Shown piece after piece: positions 23,717 to 35,338 of a stretch of 64,000 nucleotides of DNA; position 1 is the first letter of the stretch, and each line of letters starts with the position of its first letter. The DNA lies in NCBI RefSeq assembly GCF_043290135.1, contig NC_134710.1, positions 12,043,321 through 12,107,320 of the forward strand, given 5' to 3'. Origin of the DNA: Rhipicephalus microplus (Eukaryota > Arthropoda > Arachnida > Ixodida > Ixodidae). The translations under genes and the position numbers were made by a program. The notes below the pieces were generated by a model. That model saw only the letters and a program-made list of their open reading frames with translations. It was not told where the DNA came from and made no database searches.

Positions 23717-25593
23717 TATTGTGTGCATTGACTGTGATTTAAATGTTATTCACGCAGAGTGTTTGTTCATGGCATTTGAGTTGAACATGGGATCGCATGT
23801 AGTGTTGGCGATCACACTAGGCCACCTTTCCAAAATATATTTTGCAAGTGTGGAGCATGGAAATGCTACGCCTGTGGGCGACAAAGACAGCGGCAATCAT
23901 GGGGACATGGCTGCCAACACAGACTCCTTTGCTGTATACCCTTAATGTTACGTTCAGATGACGGACTGCATTCTCGTTGTCATGGATGTGGACTGCGAAA
24001 CTGAGTACGATCCACCTGCAGGCCCATTCGCACGACAGATGGTGTCACAGAAAAGAACAGCCAGATTATTCTCGACTGCAGCCTTTGTGCTCACCTGCCA
24101 GTAGATCGGTTTAAGTGTATTCAACAACATGAAGGCCAACAGAATGCAAAGCTCACCGAGCTTTTTCGAGCTTAGAGCGTTGTCGAGGAGTGTAATTTGT
24201 TTTGGGGAAAACAGTTTTGTTGGCGGAATGGCAAAATGGGAAGACAATTTTTCTTCGCAGAGTTCTGTTGAAGAATGACATCGCTGCTGCTGTGCATGGG
24301 GCGCCGCATACAAAGGGAGGATACAGTGATGTGCTGATGTCGGCACTCTTTTTATCTTTTATGGATAACTGGTAGTGACAGTGGACATTGCACTGTTTGT
24401 TGCACAATATGTTGCCTTCCGTTAATTCACATCTTGACCTTAAAATCAGTGTTCAAAAACATGTGCCGACATCGCCGCTTTGCCTTTCATGGAATCTTGC
24501 ATGCCCATTGGTTAAAGCCGCAACTTACCTTCCAATCTGCCCATAAGCGTGCATTTAAAGTGATAGATATCTCAAACGAGATCATAGAATACTGCCCCAG
24601 AAATAACTTGAACAAAGCACCAGCATAGCTGAAATCAACCTCGAGGACAGCCATATAGCTTGAGCACAAGAAAAGTGTACTGCTTGCTAGCTTGTGTGCC
24701 TGCTGAAGCTGCGGCTTTCCGCCGCAAGAAACCTGATGTGAAAAACAGGTTGGGCAAATCGGTCCGCGAGCCATGAGGACGAGGCACGTAGGAGAACGAT
24801 ATCAAATGGAAGGTCATGTGTGTCCGCACCTCCAAATCTGGATTGGTTTCGTTGTCTGAATGCACCATTTAACAGTAAATATACTTTAAATCCCTGTGGA
24901 TGGCAGCAATAATAGAGATATGCAGCTGTACTCCATTGTTGCGACATATTTTGTCAATGAGAACAGGGTTGTGCTTGTTTTGGCACAATTCTAGGCGAAA
25001 CGATTTCTCAAAACATTGGGCATCTAAGTTTGGATGCGATGAGGTCCCAAAATTTACCTATCAAGAACTTGTAGGCCATGTCTTGAGACAATGCCAATGT
25101 TATGGTTGTAAAGAAGAACAGCTTGCCAATGGTGTCGAGAGAAGCTCAACCTGCTTTGATGGGGGTGTAGTTGTCCTTGCCATTTGATCAACTTGACTGC
25201 TCAAAAAGGAGTGTCATGTCGTCCTGTAAAGGTTAATGAGACTGATTGCTATTTTTTTACCTAGAAAAAAGTGCGAATAGAAAAGATGGACTCAAAGAGT
25301 TGCTGCAAATGCATGACGTCGAGGTGAGGAAGATTCTGAAGGTTTCTCCCACATGTTGGCTCTCTTGTGGAAAATGTTGAATAGGGGTTTCAAAAAGTGT
25401 TGAATAGAATAGTAGTGTGGAAATACTCGAAATTTTAAATATTTTAATAGTCTCTGTAATTCGATTCGCACTGGAATTTGGCTATTCGAGCTTCCCCGAA
25501 GACAAATACAGTCGTCAAATTAAAAGTGACCGCTTCAGTTTTTCAGTATGCTTCACCTCATTACATTCAAATATTGGAGCAAAGCTGCCTTTC

Positions 25594-25996
25594 AAGGCTC
25601 GTTCACACTGGAGGTGGCATGGCAAAAAGGGGGAGTGGGCTTTTCGAAGTGTTGAGGCAGAAAGTGCGTGCATCTGTTCGGACGACACACCTCTTTTGGC
25701 TGGCTGTGCGGCAGAAGGGGTGGCCATCTTGCGCTTGTGTGCCTGTGTCGCTATCATGTGGCATTGCTTTTCTCTAATATACATGTGCGACACCACCCCG
25801 CCTCCACTGTGTAGAACTCTGATTGGCTGTGGCAAAGTGGCGAGCTTTGGCGGGCAGCAAAAAATTGCTCCGGAAGCAATCGCACTCTCCACCCCATTTT
25901 CCACCCGCTGTGGCCATCTGGAGAGAAGGCTTTTCTTGCTTTCCGCTTTGCCGCCTAGCCGCTTTGGCTGCCTCGCCTTAGGTGTGAGCAAGCCTT
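25594..25996. mobile_element. Foldback/MITE with AAGGCT-type ends
   Basis: The left end AAGGCTCGTTCACACTGGAG and the right end (reverse complement AAGGCTTGCTCACACCTAAG) form an imperfect inverted repeat around ~400 bp of GC-richer, non-coding DNA. TTCA occurs at both borders as a possible target duplication. The flanks 25533-25593 and 26050-26112 resemble each other ('agtatgcttcacctcat'). I cannot fix the superfamily. Confidence 0.55.
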
Positions 25997-26942
25997 CAGG
26001 CTTCATTATGATAGAACTGAACAACACAGTCAACATCAAATTGGCAGTTTTCCCTTTAGATTTTAAGTATGCTTCACCTCATCACATTCTAGGATTGTGG
26101 AAAAGCTGCATTTAAAAAAAAAAAAAAAAAAACTCCTGACAGCAAAAGTTTTGTTTGCGAATTTTTTACAGTAATTTGTAGCCCTGCGTCAGGTAATGCC
26201 GAAATTATGTCGCAAATTTCCTAACATACCATTTAATTAATGCTGGCGACATTAATTCAAAAGGATATTACGTCAGTTCCAAATTTCCACCATCACCCCA
26301 CAGCGGAGCAGTGTCTGAGACAGTGCACTCAATCTTTGGTGACGCTGAAATGCGCTGTTTTCAAATAGGTGGAACTGCATGCGGTGAAGAATGAAACGAT
26401 CTGGGTGCTTTGAGCTTGTCCTCCCAGAAAAAAAGAAAAGCATTCTTGGCGTAAGCAGCCTAACACCTTGAGAGCAGCCCGAGAACAGAGCGAGAGGGGT
26501 GACGAGCAATATTCCTCGCCTGGTGTTAGTCGAGGCATTGTGCGCGCCCCGCCGATGTTGACCTTTGCAACGTCACAAGAGAAGTCTCGGTCTACATGGA
26601 ACCACAGAAAATGTCAATTGCACCTGAATAGTCGAAAGAGCGTGCACCCTTACTTTAAAACCAAATTAAAGTATTATCACAGTCCCTTAATACCGTTCTG
26701 GTCACGAAACTTCTCCGTCACTCTATGGGAGAGCTTGATATGGTGCCAAGAGCGGCCGCTACGCGGCGCAAGCCGTCCTAGGGGGGCCATCGCCACGCTG
26801 CGCCCGGCGGAACGCACTGGCCGCGGCGGCATCCCGAAGGCGTTGTGTGGTGGCAGCTCGCGGTTTCTGCATCAGCGAAACGCGAACTTCATGTGCCAGT
26901 GCACCGTGCTCAAGGTGGACGGCAGGAAAATTTGAATGAACA

Positions 26943-27302
26943 ATGCCTAAGACATGCTGTGTGACGGGTTGCAGCTCCGGATACCGAAGCAACAAAGAAA
27001 AGGCGTCGCTCTTCTGTTTCCCAAGTAGCGCCGAACTCCGAGAGAAATGGAAGCGAGCTATACCGCGGTTTGAAACTGGCGGTTTCAGCTTCGAAAGTAA
27101 GAACTTTCGGGTGTGCGAAAAGCATTTTGATGCTAGCGACGTTGTGAGAACCGACGAGCACATCGTGAACGGGGTGGTCGTGTCGCTTCAGCGAGAGAGA
27201 CCGAGGCTTCGCACGAACGCCATTCCAAGAATTTTTCCAAGAATCGAGGGGCTATTTGAAAGTACCAAGCAGCCGTCTTCTTGCTCTCCTGAAAATTGTT
27301 GA
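26943..27302 (+). CDS. THAP-only protein from deleted P-like element
   Basis: A 119-residue open frame beginning MPKTCC. The THAP zinc-binding motif is complete: C5/C6 and C10 near the start, then 'FRVCEKHFDASD' with the C-x2-H pair. It also has the aromatic/basic positions ('WKRAIPRFETGG') and the closing 'AIPRIF' motif at about residues 90-97. It closely resembles exon 1 of the full element ('CVPGCHSGYKG', 'RVCEKHFDASDIVR'). Past residue ~105 the frame crosses the deletion junction and ends after ~12 unrelated residues. If expressed it would bind the element's ends without cutting them. In Drosophila P elements such truncated proteins act as repressors; that role is inference here. Confidence 0.75.
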   Translation: MPKTCCVTGCSSGYRSNKEKASLFCFPSSAELREKWKRAIPRFETGGFSFESKNFRVCEKHFDASDVVRTDEHIVNGVVVSLQRERPRLRTNAIPRIFPRIEGLFESTKQPSSCSPENC

Positions 27303-27565
27303 AGAACATGTAGAGACGTACACGGTGCAAAACATTGCATGCGGTGACGTGTACGCGAGGATTGTTGAGGGCATTTTGCTCGACAGCCGCACAGCGTCAG
27401 CAAGTGTAGGTTGTCTGTTGCACTTTTTAGGGACAACAGCTGAGGTTGTACACTTTTTTTTTGAGATGTAGATTACATTTCTTCACTCGAGAAAAAAACA
27501 AAGCCTCGCGGGCAACTGTGCGCAGTTCATGCCCTGCAAGTGGTGGGTGGAAGCCACAGTGTTAA
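27256..27565 (+). pseudogene. C-terminal remnant of P-like transposase
   Basis: In the +1 frame relative to the THAP ORF, 'LLALLKIVEEHVETYTV' and 'VGCLLHFLGTTAEVVHFF' match exon 9 of the full element ('LLRLLQIVEEHVEMCTV' and so on). A frame slip at the poly(T) near 27451 leads to 'RCRLHFFTREKNK', which matches the intact copy's C-terminus. The stop is at 27563-27565. Confidence 0.8.
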
Positions 27566-29096
27566 GCATAATGGCTGTGTATGTGCGCACGCCTTCCCAT
27601 TTGTATATAGTGTTGTATGTCTTGTATACATTACACTGTAATATTTTCGTACTATTCATATTTATCTGCATATAGTGTAAATAGTGTATATTCAAATACA
27701 GTATATTTAGGCAGTGAGCTAAGGCAGAGTGCAGCTGTTAATGAAACGAAATACACATTGTACAGTAGAGTCACAGATTGTGTAACATTGCTCAGAACAG
27801 CTGCAATAGTTTCTAGTGCTTTTCTTCTCCAAAGTGTTGTTCTCAGTGTATTTTGTGTAAATAAATGTTTTCCAACTTTCTCCCCATTACATGCACCATA
27901 TGTTAAACTCCCATTCATAAGTACACACCTGACTACTAGGCGGCGTATCATTAGCACCAAATTTAAGATTTATTGCATGATAACCGCCCTTACCCCCCTC
28001 CCACCCAAAAAATATAAACAAATGTGTGATGAGGTACCTCGGTAGTGGCAGAGGCGGCCAAGCGGCTAGCACTGGCATCAAAAGGAACTTCCAGATTAGG
28101 CTGCTGTACTTCCGTTCCCAAAGAAATCATGGGTTGTCGGCCGGTAAATAATAATGCCCTAAACAGTAAACACAAGGAAACGTCAAGCGGCGGATGTCCC
28201 GTGCAAACTGCGTGGAAAGAAGTGATCAATCAAATGTTGGGCACGTTTAGAGCGGTCGCGAAAGCCCTCGGCATCGAAAGTCCCCGCGTCAAAAAAGCGA
28301 TCGGCGCTCACAAACGTGTGTCCAAAACAACTGCGCATTTGGGTATAAACTCAACTGAAAGGTCTGGAATAAAACTTCTGGCTGAACCATTCAGTTCATT
28401 TGAATACTTGGGTAGTAGCGCGCGAGAGGCGAGCCGGATATAAACCAATGTGATTGCTCCTGTACTACCCGGTCGTGTTTCATTTCGTTCACCTTCCTCC
28501 CCCTATTAGCGGCCCTACCAGAATATAAAGCTCACCTACTGCATAAACATAATCGCCCTTTGGCCGGGCGCAAATACAAACATGTTGTCGAGCAGATCAA
28601 GCAGTAGCTGCTCGCATCAAGAGCATGGAGCATAAGCATCATCTTTCAACACTTGCGAGCTATAGCTCGCAAGTACCACTTCGAGGCATCGTAAGTATGC
28701 ATATGATTGGCCTATGAGACAATTATTGACACAATGCGTTATCGCGCGGTGTGAGAACACTTTTAATGCGCTGCTGTTTATAAGGTGGGCCCGCACTTCC
28801 AAGTAAACTACGCGTGCGTTCCAAAGTAAACAGCTCTCATTCGTCGACGACACTGGATCCCGTTTCAACTTATTTATCTGGTGGCATTGATGCGTTCAGA
28901 GACGTTTAAAAAAGGTAACAGGAAGAACAGCACGCACATATTCGCGTCGAAACGTCGGCCGCAGTACGCATACAAGCCCAGCAGTGGCGGCGGCTTGTGG
29001 CCCCCATACGACGGGTGGCGCCTCTAGCGACAGATTTTGTCCCTATATCAACCTTCGGGCGGAGTTTCGTGACCAGAAAAGCATTGAAGGACTCTG
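27566..29096. other. Non-coding 3' part of P-like element 2
   Basis: The last ~100 bases match the corresponding end of element 1 (for example 'gggtggcgcctctagcg'). The middle includes an open frame on the plus strand at 28045-28443 (132 codons, 'QTAWKEVINQMLGTFRAVAK') with no domain I recognise. It may be a chance frame or part of an insertion. Confidence 0.5.
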
Positions 29097-29574
29097 GTAT
29101 TATCTAGGGTATGCTCGCCACTAATAATCGGTCAGAGGTGGCGTCGCGTGTAGGACTATGACACAACACAAGCATCTCGAGTTTCCAAGTTTGGTGTGTG
29201 GGGTCCTTTAAGCTCTGTTACAATGGCAAATATATTGACTCATGAAAATGTTGCTTCCAACATAAAGATGATAGATGGGGCAAAAGTGGGGGCTCAATTA
29301 ATACTGTTTTAGACCTAAAATTTAACAAGGAAGTCAGAAAAATTAAATGCCGAAGATATTTAGTATAAAAAATGTTCGGTGTTGACATCTATGAGGCATA
29401 TTTGGAACATTTGACTGAAAGTGAGCATGCTCTTAAAAGAGGTGGAGAGGCTGAGGAAATAGTATTATTTGCCTTATGTGTGTTAAGGGTTGTTGGCAAC
29501 AGCAACACTTTTGTTGTGTCAAATCATGTACGTAAATACAATTCAGCATGTGCATTGCTTCATTTTCGATGACA

Positions 29575-29735
29575 ACTATGAAACACCACCCTGCCAGGGC
29601 TTCATCCAACCAGCCAAACGAAATACTTTCATGTTGCCATCTCATAATAATATGCTTAGGATCTAACTTTCTCTCTACAGTTTTGCTTCGAGGTTTAAAA
29701 ATATTACAAAAATAATTCATTCGATTCTGTAGTGT
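29575..29735 (+). repeat. Dispersed repeat shared with 40245-40420
   Basis: Both copies have 'agccaaacgaaa', 'ctttcatgtt' and an AT-rich tail in the same order. Divergence is high. Confidence 0.45.
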
Positions 29736-29739
29736 ACAG

Positions 29740-30310
29740 CGTATTATGATGGAGTACGGCCACTAGCGTGGGTTATGTCGTAGCGAGCCGCAGGGCGGCT
29801 TTCAACGTCGCCTCACCTGACTAATGCCGCTGCACGCCCGTTCAGACAGCCAAGGCCCCAATTGCAGCGTCTTAAGTACACAGTGCTGCTCTCAAACAAG
29901 TTGCAACACTTTATTGCCGGTGGCAACACCAAAAACGCAGTACAGCGCTCATTGCAAAAAGGGTAGTGGGAAAGCAAACGAGGCTTATCCACGCCACGGG
30001 TGAAAAGTACAACACAAAGGGTGTCACGAGCACATCTTCGTGGGCAAAAGGGATTTACAGTGGCTTGCCACTGAGGGAAACATGCCCTTGCGACTATGCT
30101 GCGTGGTCTCGCGATTTGTGACTGCAGGGCCCGATTGCTCGAGCGGGTTAGATCGTAATAATGTCCGCTGGGTGCGATATCCGGGTGCCAGGTTGCCAGG
30201 TAAGAACCACGGAAGGAGCTCTCTGATAGCTCGTTACTGCTATTGTTTATTTGTCAGCAAGTCCAAGGAATGCCGCTTCGGTGGTGGTTCAGACGTCCTG
30301 AATTCCTGGC
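29740..30310. repeat. Dispersed repeat, possible solo LTR or retroelement end
   Basis: 'ggagtacggccactagcgtg', 'gcaacactttattg', 'aaacgcagtacagc' and 'ttgctcgagcg' recur in the same order at 48001-48331. The poly(A)-signal-like context and the GC-rich body suggest an LTR-type repeat, but I could not find TG/CA ends with a target duplication. Confidence 0.5.
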
Positions 30311-31691
30311 TGCATGGTGGGGGAACTTAGCGTGGAAGTTGGGCCTCTCCAAGTATCAGGGAGGCCCAACCGAAATTGGCTGCGAGGCGTCTTGGTGTTG
30401 GAAGACAGCATGAATGGCGACTATGTCCACTGGCCTCGCGCAGGAGCCATAGTGGAGGGGCAGCAAGGCTTCTCGGCGACGGCCGAGAGCAGGACATAGT
30501 CGGACTTTCTGTTGTCAGTGGGTCAGGGCCCCGAGCATCTTGCATGTCCACGTCGATGGAATAAGGCCACGACGTGCACTCTTCTGGGCACGCACAGAAA
30601 CATCACACACGCACGCACGCACTTCCAATGATTGTGCACGAGTGAAGGTGCAAAGCATTCTTCGTCCCTCTCTCCACTCCATAAGCACCAGTATTCACAA
30701 CTACCTTCGCTGACAAAAGTAATAAAACAGGAGAAAATGTTAAACCAAGCAACAATGACACTTAGTATTTGGTCAAAGAACATGAAAACATAAAATACAA
30801 ATGAATATTTAAACAGAAACATTGGCAGATGCTGGGCGGGGCCGGCTCCTTTACGAGAACAAGCCATAAAAAAGCTAACTTATACTGAGGCTAGACAGTA
30901 AACTGAGTGCCTTCGGGTATGAAAAAAAATAGCGTGGCGCGAAATCACAAAGGTGAACGCTTTCTCATATTATACTGGTGCGTGGTTCGAATGCTGTTTG
31001 CCGCTTCAGGTGTGCCCTGTTGCTTGCGCGAAGTGCCACTGGGTGCTGGCGCGAGCTCATCAAATCGTGATACAAAGAGTTTTAAGTCTGTGATAGGGGC
31101 ACGGCTGAGTTTTCCCAAAAAGACGATTCTTCAGCAAGTACATGCCACGATTGCTCACTAAAAATCGGTTTCATAAGACCCGAGCGGCTTGCCACCCTTT
31201 GGTTCCACCGTTTGTCAGACGTAGCAGGCACGGCAATAGCGATAAATGTCTCACTTCATGCCTGGCCAGGTCACCATGTTGCTCAGTTTTGCGGAAAAAC
31301 CTTCGAGCCGCTCGGGTGACCGGCCATGGGTTTGTCATGAAAGGATCGCAACAGTGCAGCTCTAAGACTTTTGGGCAAAACCACTTTAAGTGGATCTGCA
31401 GACTTTTTGTCGGTTGCTATATACTTCAGCAAGAGCCCGTCATGGTCCACCAAAATGAATCTGCTGAGGACTCAGAGACACATGCTGGTTTCAGCCCCTT
31501 ATCCATGTCCGCTGCAGAGCAAGCAGCGTTACGGGGCTCCGCGCCTACTGTAGAGCAAGCAGCGTAACGGCAGTCCATCTCTCCGAGACCTGAAACGGAT
31601 CACCTTGCTGAGCCTTCACTAGCTCTCCGTTGCTGAAAGAGATTCCCATTCTCCCAAGGGAGGAGGGGTCTGGTTGTAATGAAGTTCTTTA

Positions 31692-31848
31692 TGTAAAGGG
31701 GGTTTATTGAAGGACTCAGCAAGCGGGTGGTAGCTCTAAAGGAAGGCAGGCGAACCCAGATGACGGTGCTTGATCGCCGATCTCGTGCCTTTTTCTTGTG
31801 CTGATGATAGCTGACCTGATGGTATCAACGTCTTTCTTATCCACTACA
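31692..31848 (-). repeat. 3' LTR of gypsy element 2
   Basis: 157 bp, TGTAAAGG to CACTACA on the plus strand. It is the same length as its partner at 36745-36901. Confidence 0.93.
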
Positions 31849-31884
31849 ATTACCCCCGGCGAAAAAGCTGAAGCCATCCTGGCG

Positions 31885-33350
31885 ATCTAACACGTGGGGA
31901 CAAGCGGGTCAAAGTACGGCTTCAGACAGTTTACGTGAACGATATCACGTCCACGCCGACGACGGTCGCTCGGTGGCGTGAGGGGTTGAATGGCGTAGTT
32001 CACGGGTGAAGTGCGCTCGACCACGCGGTAGGGACCATGATAATTGGAGAGTAGCTTGGGTGATACACCAGGGGCGCAGGGCGGTACATGAAGCCATACA
32101 AGTGCTCCAGGAACGAACGTTGGTGCAGAACGATGGTCATTGTCACGGATCTCCTTCTGGCGCTGTTGGTCAGATGTAGTAAGCCGCTTGGCTAGCTTGC
32201 GGCACTCTTCTACGTAACGAGCGGCTTCCGAGACAGGCTTGTATTCGAGGGATCTGGCGAGTATGGCAGTAAAGTGTCGATGGTGTGTGATGGTTCGCGA
32301 CCGTACAGGAGAAAAAATGGGGAAAACCCGGTAGTGACTTGCGTAGCGGTGTTATACGCGTATGTAACAAATGGGAGAACGAGGTCCCAGTTTGTTTGAT
32401 CAGAAGCGACATGCGTAGCGAGCATGTCCCCCAGAGTATGATTAAACCGCTCAGTCAAGCCGTTCGTCTATGGGTGGTAGGCTGTACTCTTCCGGTGAAC
32501 CATATGGCACTGTTGAAGAAGTGCTTGTATTACATCGGAGAGGAAAACATGCCCTCGGTCACTGAGGAGTTCTCGAGGAGGACCATGACGAAGCACAAAA
32601 CGATTGAGTATGAAAGTTGCGACGTCTTGTGCTGCAGCTGTGGGGAGAGCAGCAGTTTCAGCGTACCGTGTTAGATTATCCACTGCCACGATAGCCCATC
32701 GGTTGCCTGCCGTTATTAATGGTAGTGGTCCGTAGAGGTCAATTCCTACTCGGTCGAATGGGCGGTCTGGGCATGGAAGTGGCTGCAATGAACCTGCTGC
32801 AGGATGTGGCGGGCTTTTCCGCCGCGGACGAAGGTAAACATTCCGTGCCAGTAATACCTTTTTCATAGGCGCTCGTAGGTCTTGAAAACACCGGCGTGAG
32901 CACATTGCGGGTCGGAATGAAACGACGCGCAGATGGTAGAGCGCAGCGTTCGGGGAATGACTAGTAGCCATTTCCTACCATCTGCTGAATAGTTGCGCCG
33001 GTGCAAAAGGCCATCCCGAATACTGAAATGCGGAGCCTGGCGGCGCAGGGTTCGAGTGGTTGGAAGTGTCGGTGCCTCGGATAACGCGTCAAGAAGCGAA
33101 GCGATCCATGGGTCATTGCGTTGTGCAGAAGAGATGGTGTCCTCGTCAAGCGCTGACAACGTGTTGTCCGGGGAAACAGATGCGATGTCCGGGGATAAGG
33201 GAGATCTTGACAGTGCATCAGCATCGGCATGCTTGTGGCCGGAACGATATACCACGCGAATGTCATATTCTTGAACCCGAAGAGCCCAACGGGCAAGACG
33301 ACCCGATGGGTCCTTAAGCGAAGATAACCAGCATAATGCGTGGTGGTCCG
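31885..33350 (-). pseudogene. Integrase of gypsy element 2, broken
   Basis: It begins in the RNase H-integrase junction ('[15 protein letters not shown]') at 33255. The zinc-binding region is split by a frame change near 32870. The core is in the frame from 32971: first Asp in 'RVGIDLYGPL', second in 'RELLSDRG'. A TAG at 32468-32470 replaces the usual Gln codon of the 'AYHP-TNGL' block, and the Glu follows in 'LTERFNHTL'. After another frame change near 32215 the C-terminal GPY/F module is present ('LSNYHGPYRVVERTSP'), ending with TAG near 31886. All three catalytic residues survive, but no single frame spans them. Confidence 0.85.
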
Positions 33351-33935
33351 TTACTACATTAAAAGCACGGCCATAAAGGTATGGGCGGAACTTGACAAGC
33401 GCTCAAATGATCGCCAAGCATTCCTTCTCAGTGACGCTGTAGTTTGATTCAGCCTTGGTAAGAGTTCTGCTGGCTTAGGCGACGACATACTCGGTGAATC
33501 CAGGCTTGCGTTGCACAAGAACCGCACCGAGGCCGACTTTTTGGCATCTGTGTGGACCTCAGTTGCCACCGTAGGATCGTAGTGACGCAATAGTGGTGGT
33601 GAAGTGAAGAGACAACGAAGGGTGGAGAAGGCTTGGTCACACTCGGAAGACTATGACGAAATATCAGTGGCACTGCCTAGAAGTTCGGTCAGAGGCACAA
33701 TGATAGAGGCGAAGTTGCGCACGAATTGGCGAAAGGAGGAGCATAACCCCACGAAACTATGTAACTGCTTCACAGTCGTTGGTTTGGGGAAGTTGGCGAC
33801 AGCACGTAATTTAGCCGGGTCTGGAAGTATATTGTCCTTTGATACGACGTGACCGAGAATCGTGTAAGTCTCCGAGCAGCGAAGTGGCACTTCTTGAGGT
33901 TGACTTGGAGCTGAGCATTCTTCAGGCACGTGAGG
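33300..33935 (-). pseudogene. RT connection and RNase H of gypsy element 2, broken
   Basis: From 33929, '[16 protein letters not shown]' and '[18 protein letters not shown]' are the thumb/connection region, in a different frame from the upstream RT. RNase H starts at 'TEVHTDA' near 33545, followed by a frame change. 'NYSVTEKECLAI' and '[12 protein letters not shown]' lie in other frames, with stops between them. Confidence 0.82.
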
Positions 33936-35338
33936 ACATGTTTCAGGTGCTCGAGATGTGTTGCAAAGTCTGGCGCAAAAACGACAATATTGTCGAGATA
34001 GCAGAGAAGTGTTCGTCGCTTAAAACCTTGAAGAACCGAGTCCATCATGCGCTCAAAGGTGGCAGGCGCATTGCAGAGGCCGAAGGGCATGACATTAAAC
34101 TCATACAGACCGTCCGGTGTCACGAAGGCTGTTTTTGGTCGATCAGCATCTGCAAGGGGGACCTGCCAGTACCCTGAGCGCAAATCTAATGATGAAAAAA
34201 ACTCGGCACCTTGTAAAGTATCAAGGGCATCGTCAATCCTGGGTAAAGGATACACGTCTCTTCGAGTGATCTTATTTAGGCGCCGGTAATCCACGCAGAA
34301 GCGAACGGAACCATCCTTTTTTTTTTTAACGAGCACTACAGGTGACGCCCATGGACTTTGTGAAGGTTGAATGACGCCACGTTGGAGCATATCGTTCACC
34401 TGTTCGGTAATAACTTGGCGTTCCGCCGCAGAAACACGATATGGTCGCTGTCGTAGTGGCGCATGGGAGCCGGTATCGATGTAATGTAGAGTGGTAGAAG
34501 TGCGGCCAAGTGAAGGTTGAACAACATCGAAAGATTCGTGGTACTGGTACAGCAGTTGTAGGAGTTCAGATCGTTCAGATGGTGACAGTCCGTCTGCGAT
34601 CGCCGAATCGAACACTTTTGAAGCCTGTAGATGAGAGTGGTTAAGAGCACTGACGGCGGCGAGGTCACTTTGGGATGATTCTTGCGGCACGGTAAAAATT
34701 TGTCCGTTATCAATGGGCTGTACGCATCCAAGAGACTCGCCTTTAAACAGTTTGATGGTATGCGGAAAGGGATTGGTAAGGCAGAAAGCACTGGCTCCAT
34801 TAGAAATTGAGAGGGCTGAATAAGGGAGAAGAAGTGGTTTCCGACTTAGAAAGAGGCTTGATGGCTCAAAAAGTGCTACTTCATCACGCATGCCGTCGGA
34901 GACCACAGGGAGCAAAACAGCTGTTGTCGGTGGAATGTCAGTGTCCTCTTTGACAACTAGCTTGTGCACGGCTTGATTAGTGTGGTCGTAGGGCTGGTCA
35001 AACAACGGAAGCAGTTCAAGTTCGGAACGGGCACAATCTATAACGGCACGATTACCCGATAGGAAATCCCAGCCAAGTATGATGTCATGAGAGCACGAGG
35101 AAAGGACGATAAACTCAACAATGTAGTGGTCCTCCGCAATTCGGAGTCGGGCAGTGCAGGCGGCTATAGGTCGAACAGCTTCTCCATTTGCTGCACGTAA
35201 GAACATATCAAGCGGCGTGGTCACCTTTCGGAGCTTGCGGCAAAGTTTGGCATCTATAACAGACACAGCGGCACCGGTATCCACAAGAGCGTATGCATGG
35301 GCGCCGTCTACAAAAACTTCGACGATATTTGACGGCAA
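33880..35338 (-). pseudogene. Protease and reverse transcriptase of gypsy element 2
   Basis: A long open frame of 522 codons down from 35338. The retropepsin active site is D20-T-G-A, with 'HDIILGWDFLSGNRAVIDC' near residues 84-102. The RT follows, with its first catalytic Asp at about 385 ('SSLDLRSGYWQV') and the 'MPFGLCNAPATFERMM' block. The catalytic box reads Y447-L-D-N450 instead of Y-x-D-D. The frame is lost near 33890, just after 'KKCHFAARR', and continues in another frame. It is the best-preserved pol segment in the window, but it bears a catalytic-box substitution that element 1 shares. Confidence 0.88.

Larger units (their letters stand above)
22778..26670. other. TCERG1 intron, proximal part
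   Basis: It contains the Tigger-derived MITE at 23531-23716 and the foldback element at 25594-25996. An AT-rich stretch near 25390-25600 and a poly(A) at 26113-26132 are also present. I see no other exon that keeps the TCERG1 frame. Confidence 0.6.
26671..29104 (+). mobile_element. P-like DNA transposon 2, internally deleted (KP-like)
   Basis: The left terminus near 26678 (CACAGTCCCTTAATAC, then TTCTGGTCACGAAAC) and the right terminus at 29096 (reverse complement CAGAGTCCTTCAATGC, then TTCTGGTCACGAAAC) are inverted copies. They match the ends of the complete element at 42341-47812. GTATTATC flanks both sides (26671-26678 and 29097-29104). Coding exon 1 (THAP) is fused almost directly to the start of exon 9 at about 27255, so exons 2-8 with the catalytic core are gone. 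It can move only if a full element supplies transposase. It lies in sense orientation within the TCERG1 intron. Confidence 0.85.
29105..31691. other. TCERG1 intron between P-like element 2 and gypsy element 2
   Basis: It contains two dispersed repeats (29575-29735 and 29740-30310) and a short CACG-rich tract at 30605-30625. 30311-31691 is unassigned. No supported gene. Confidence 0.5.

Noticed and set aside
25272..25323. Apparent 52-nt exon (AG acceptor, GTGAGG donor, open frame 'ANRKDGLKELLQMHDVE') between the first two TCERG1 exons
   Set aside because: 52 is not a multiple of three, so including it would break the otherwise perfect frame into the 40722 exon. The acceptor also lacks a pyrimidine tract.
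28045..28443. 132-codon plus-strand frame in the deleted P-like element
   Set aside because: No domain, no counterpart in the intact P-like element, and no splice context. Kept only as a note in the non-coding segment.
30605..30625. Short CACG/CGCA tandem tract considered as a CRISPR-like or regulatory array
   Set aside because: Simple microsatellite. No spacer-repeat structure exists anywhere in the window.
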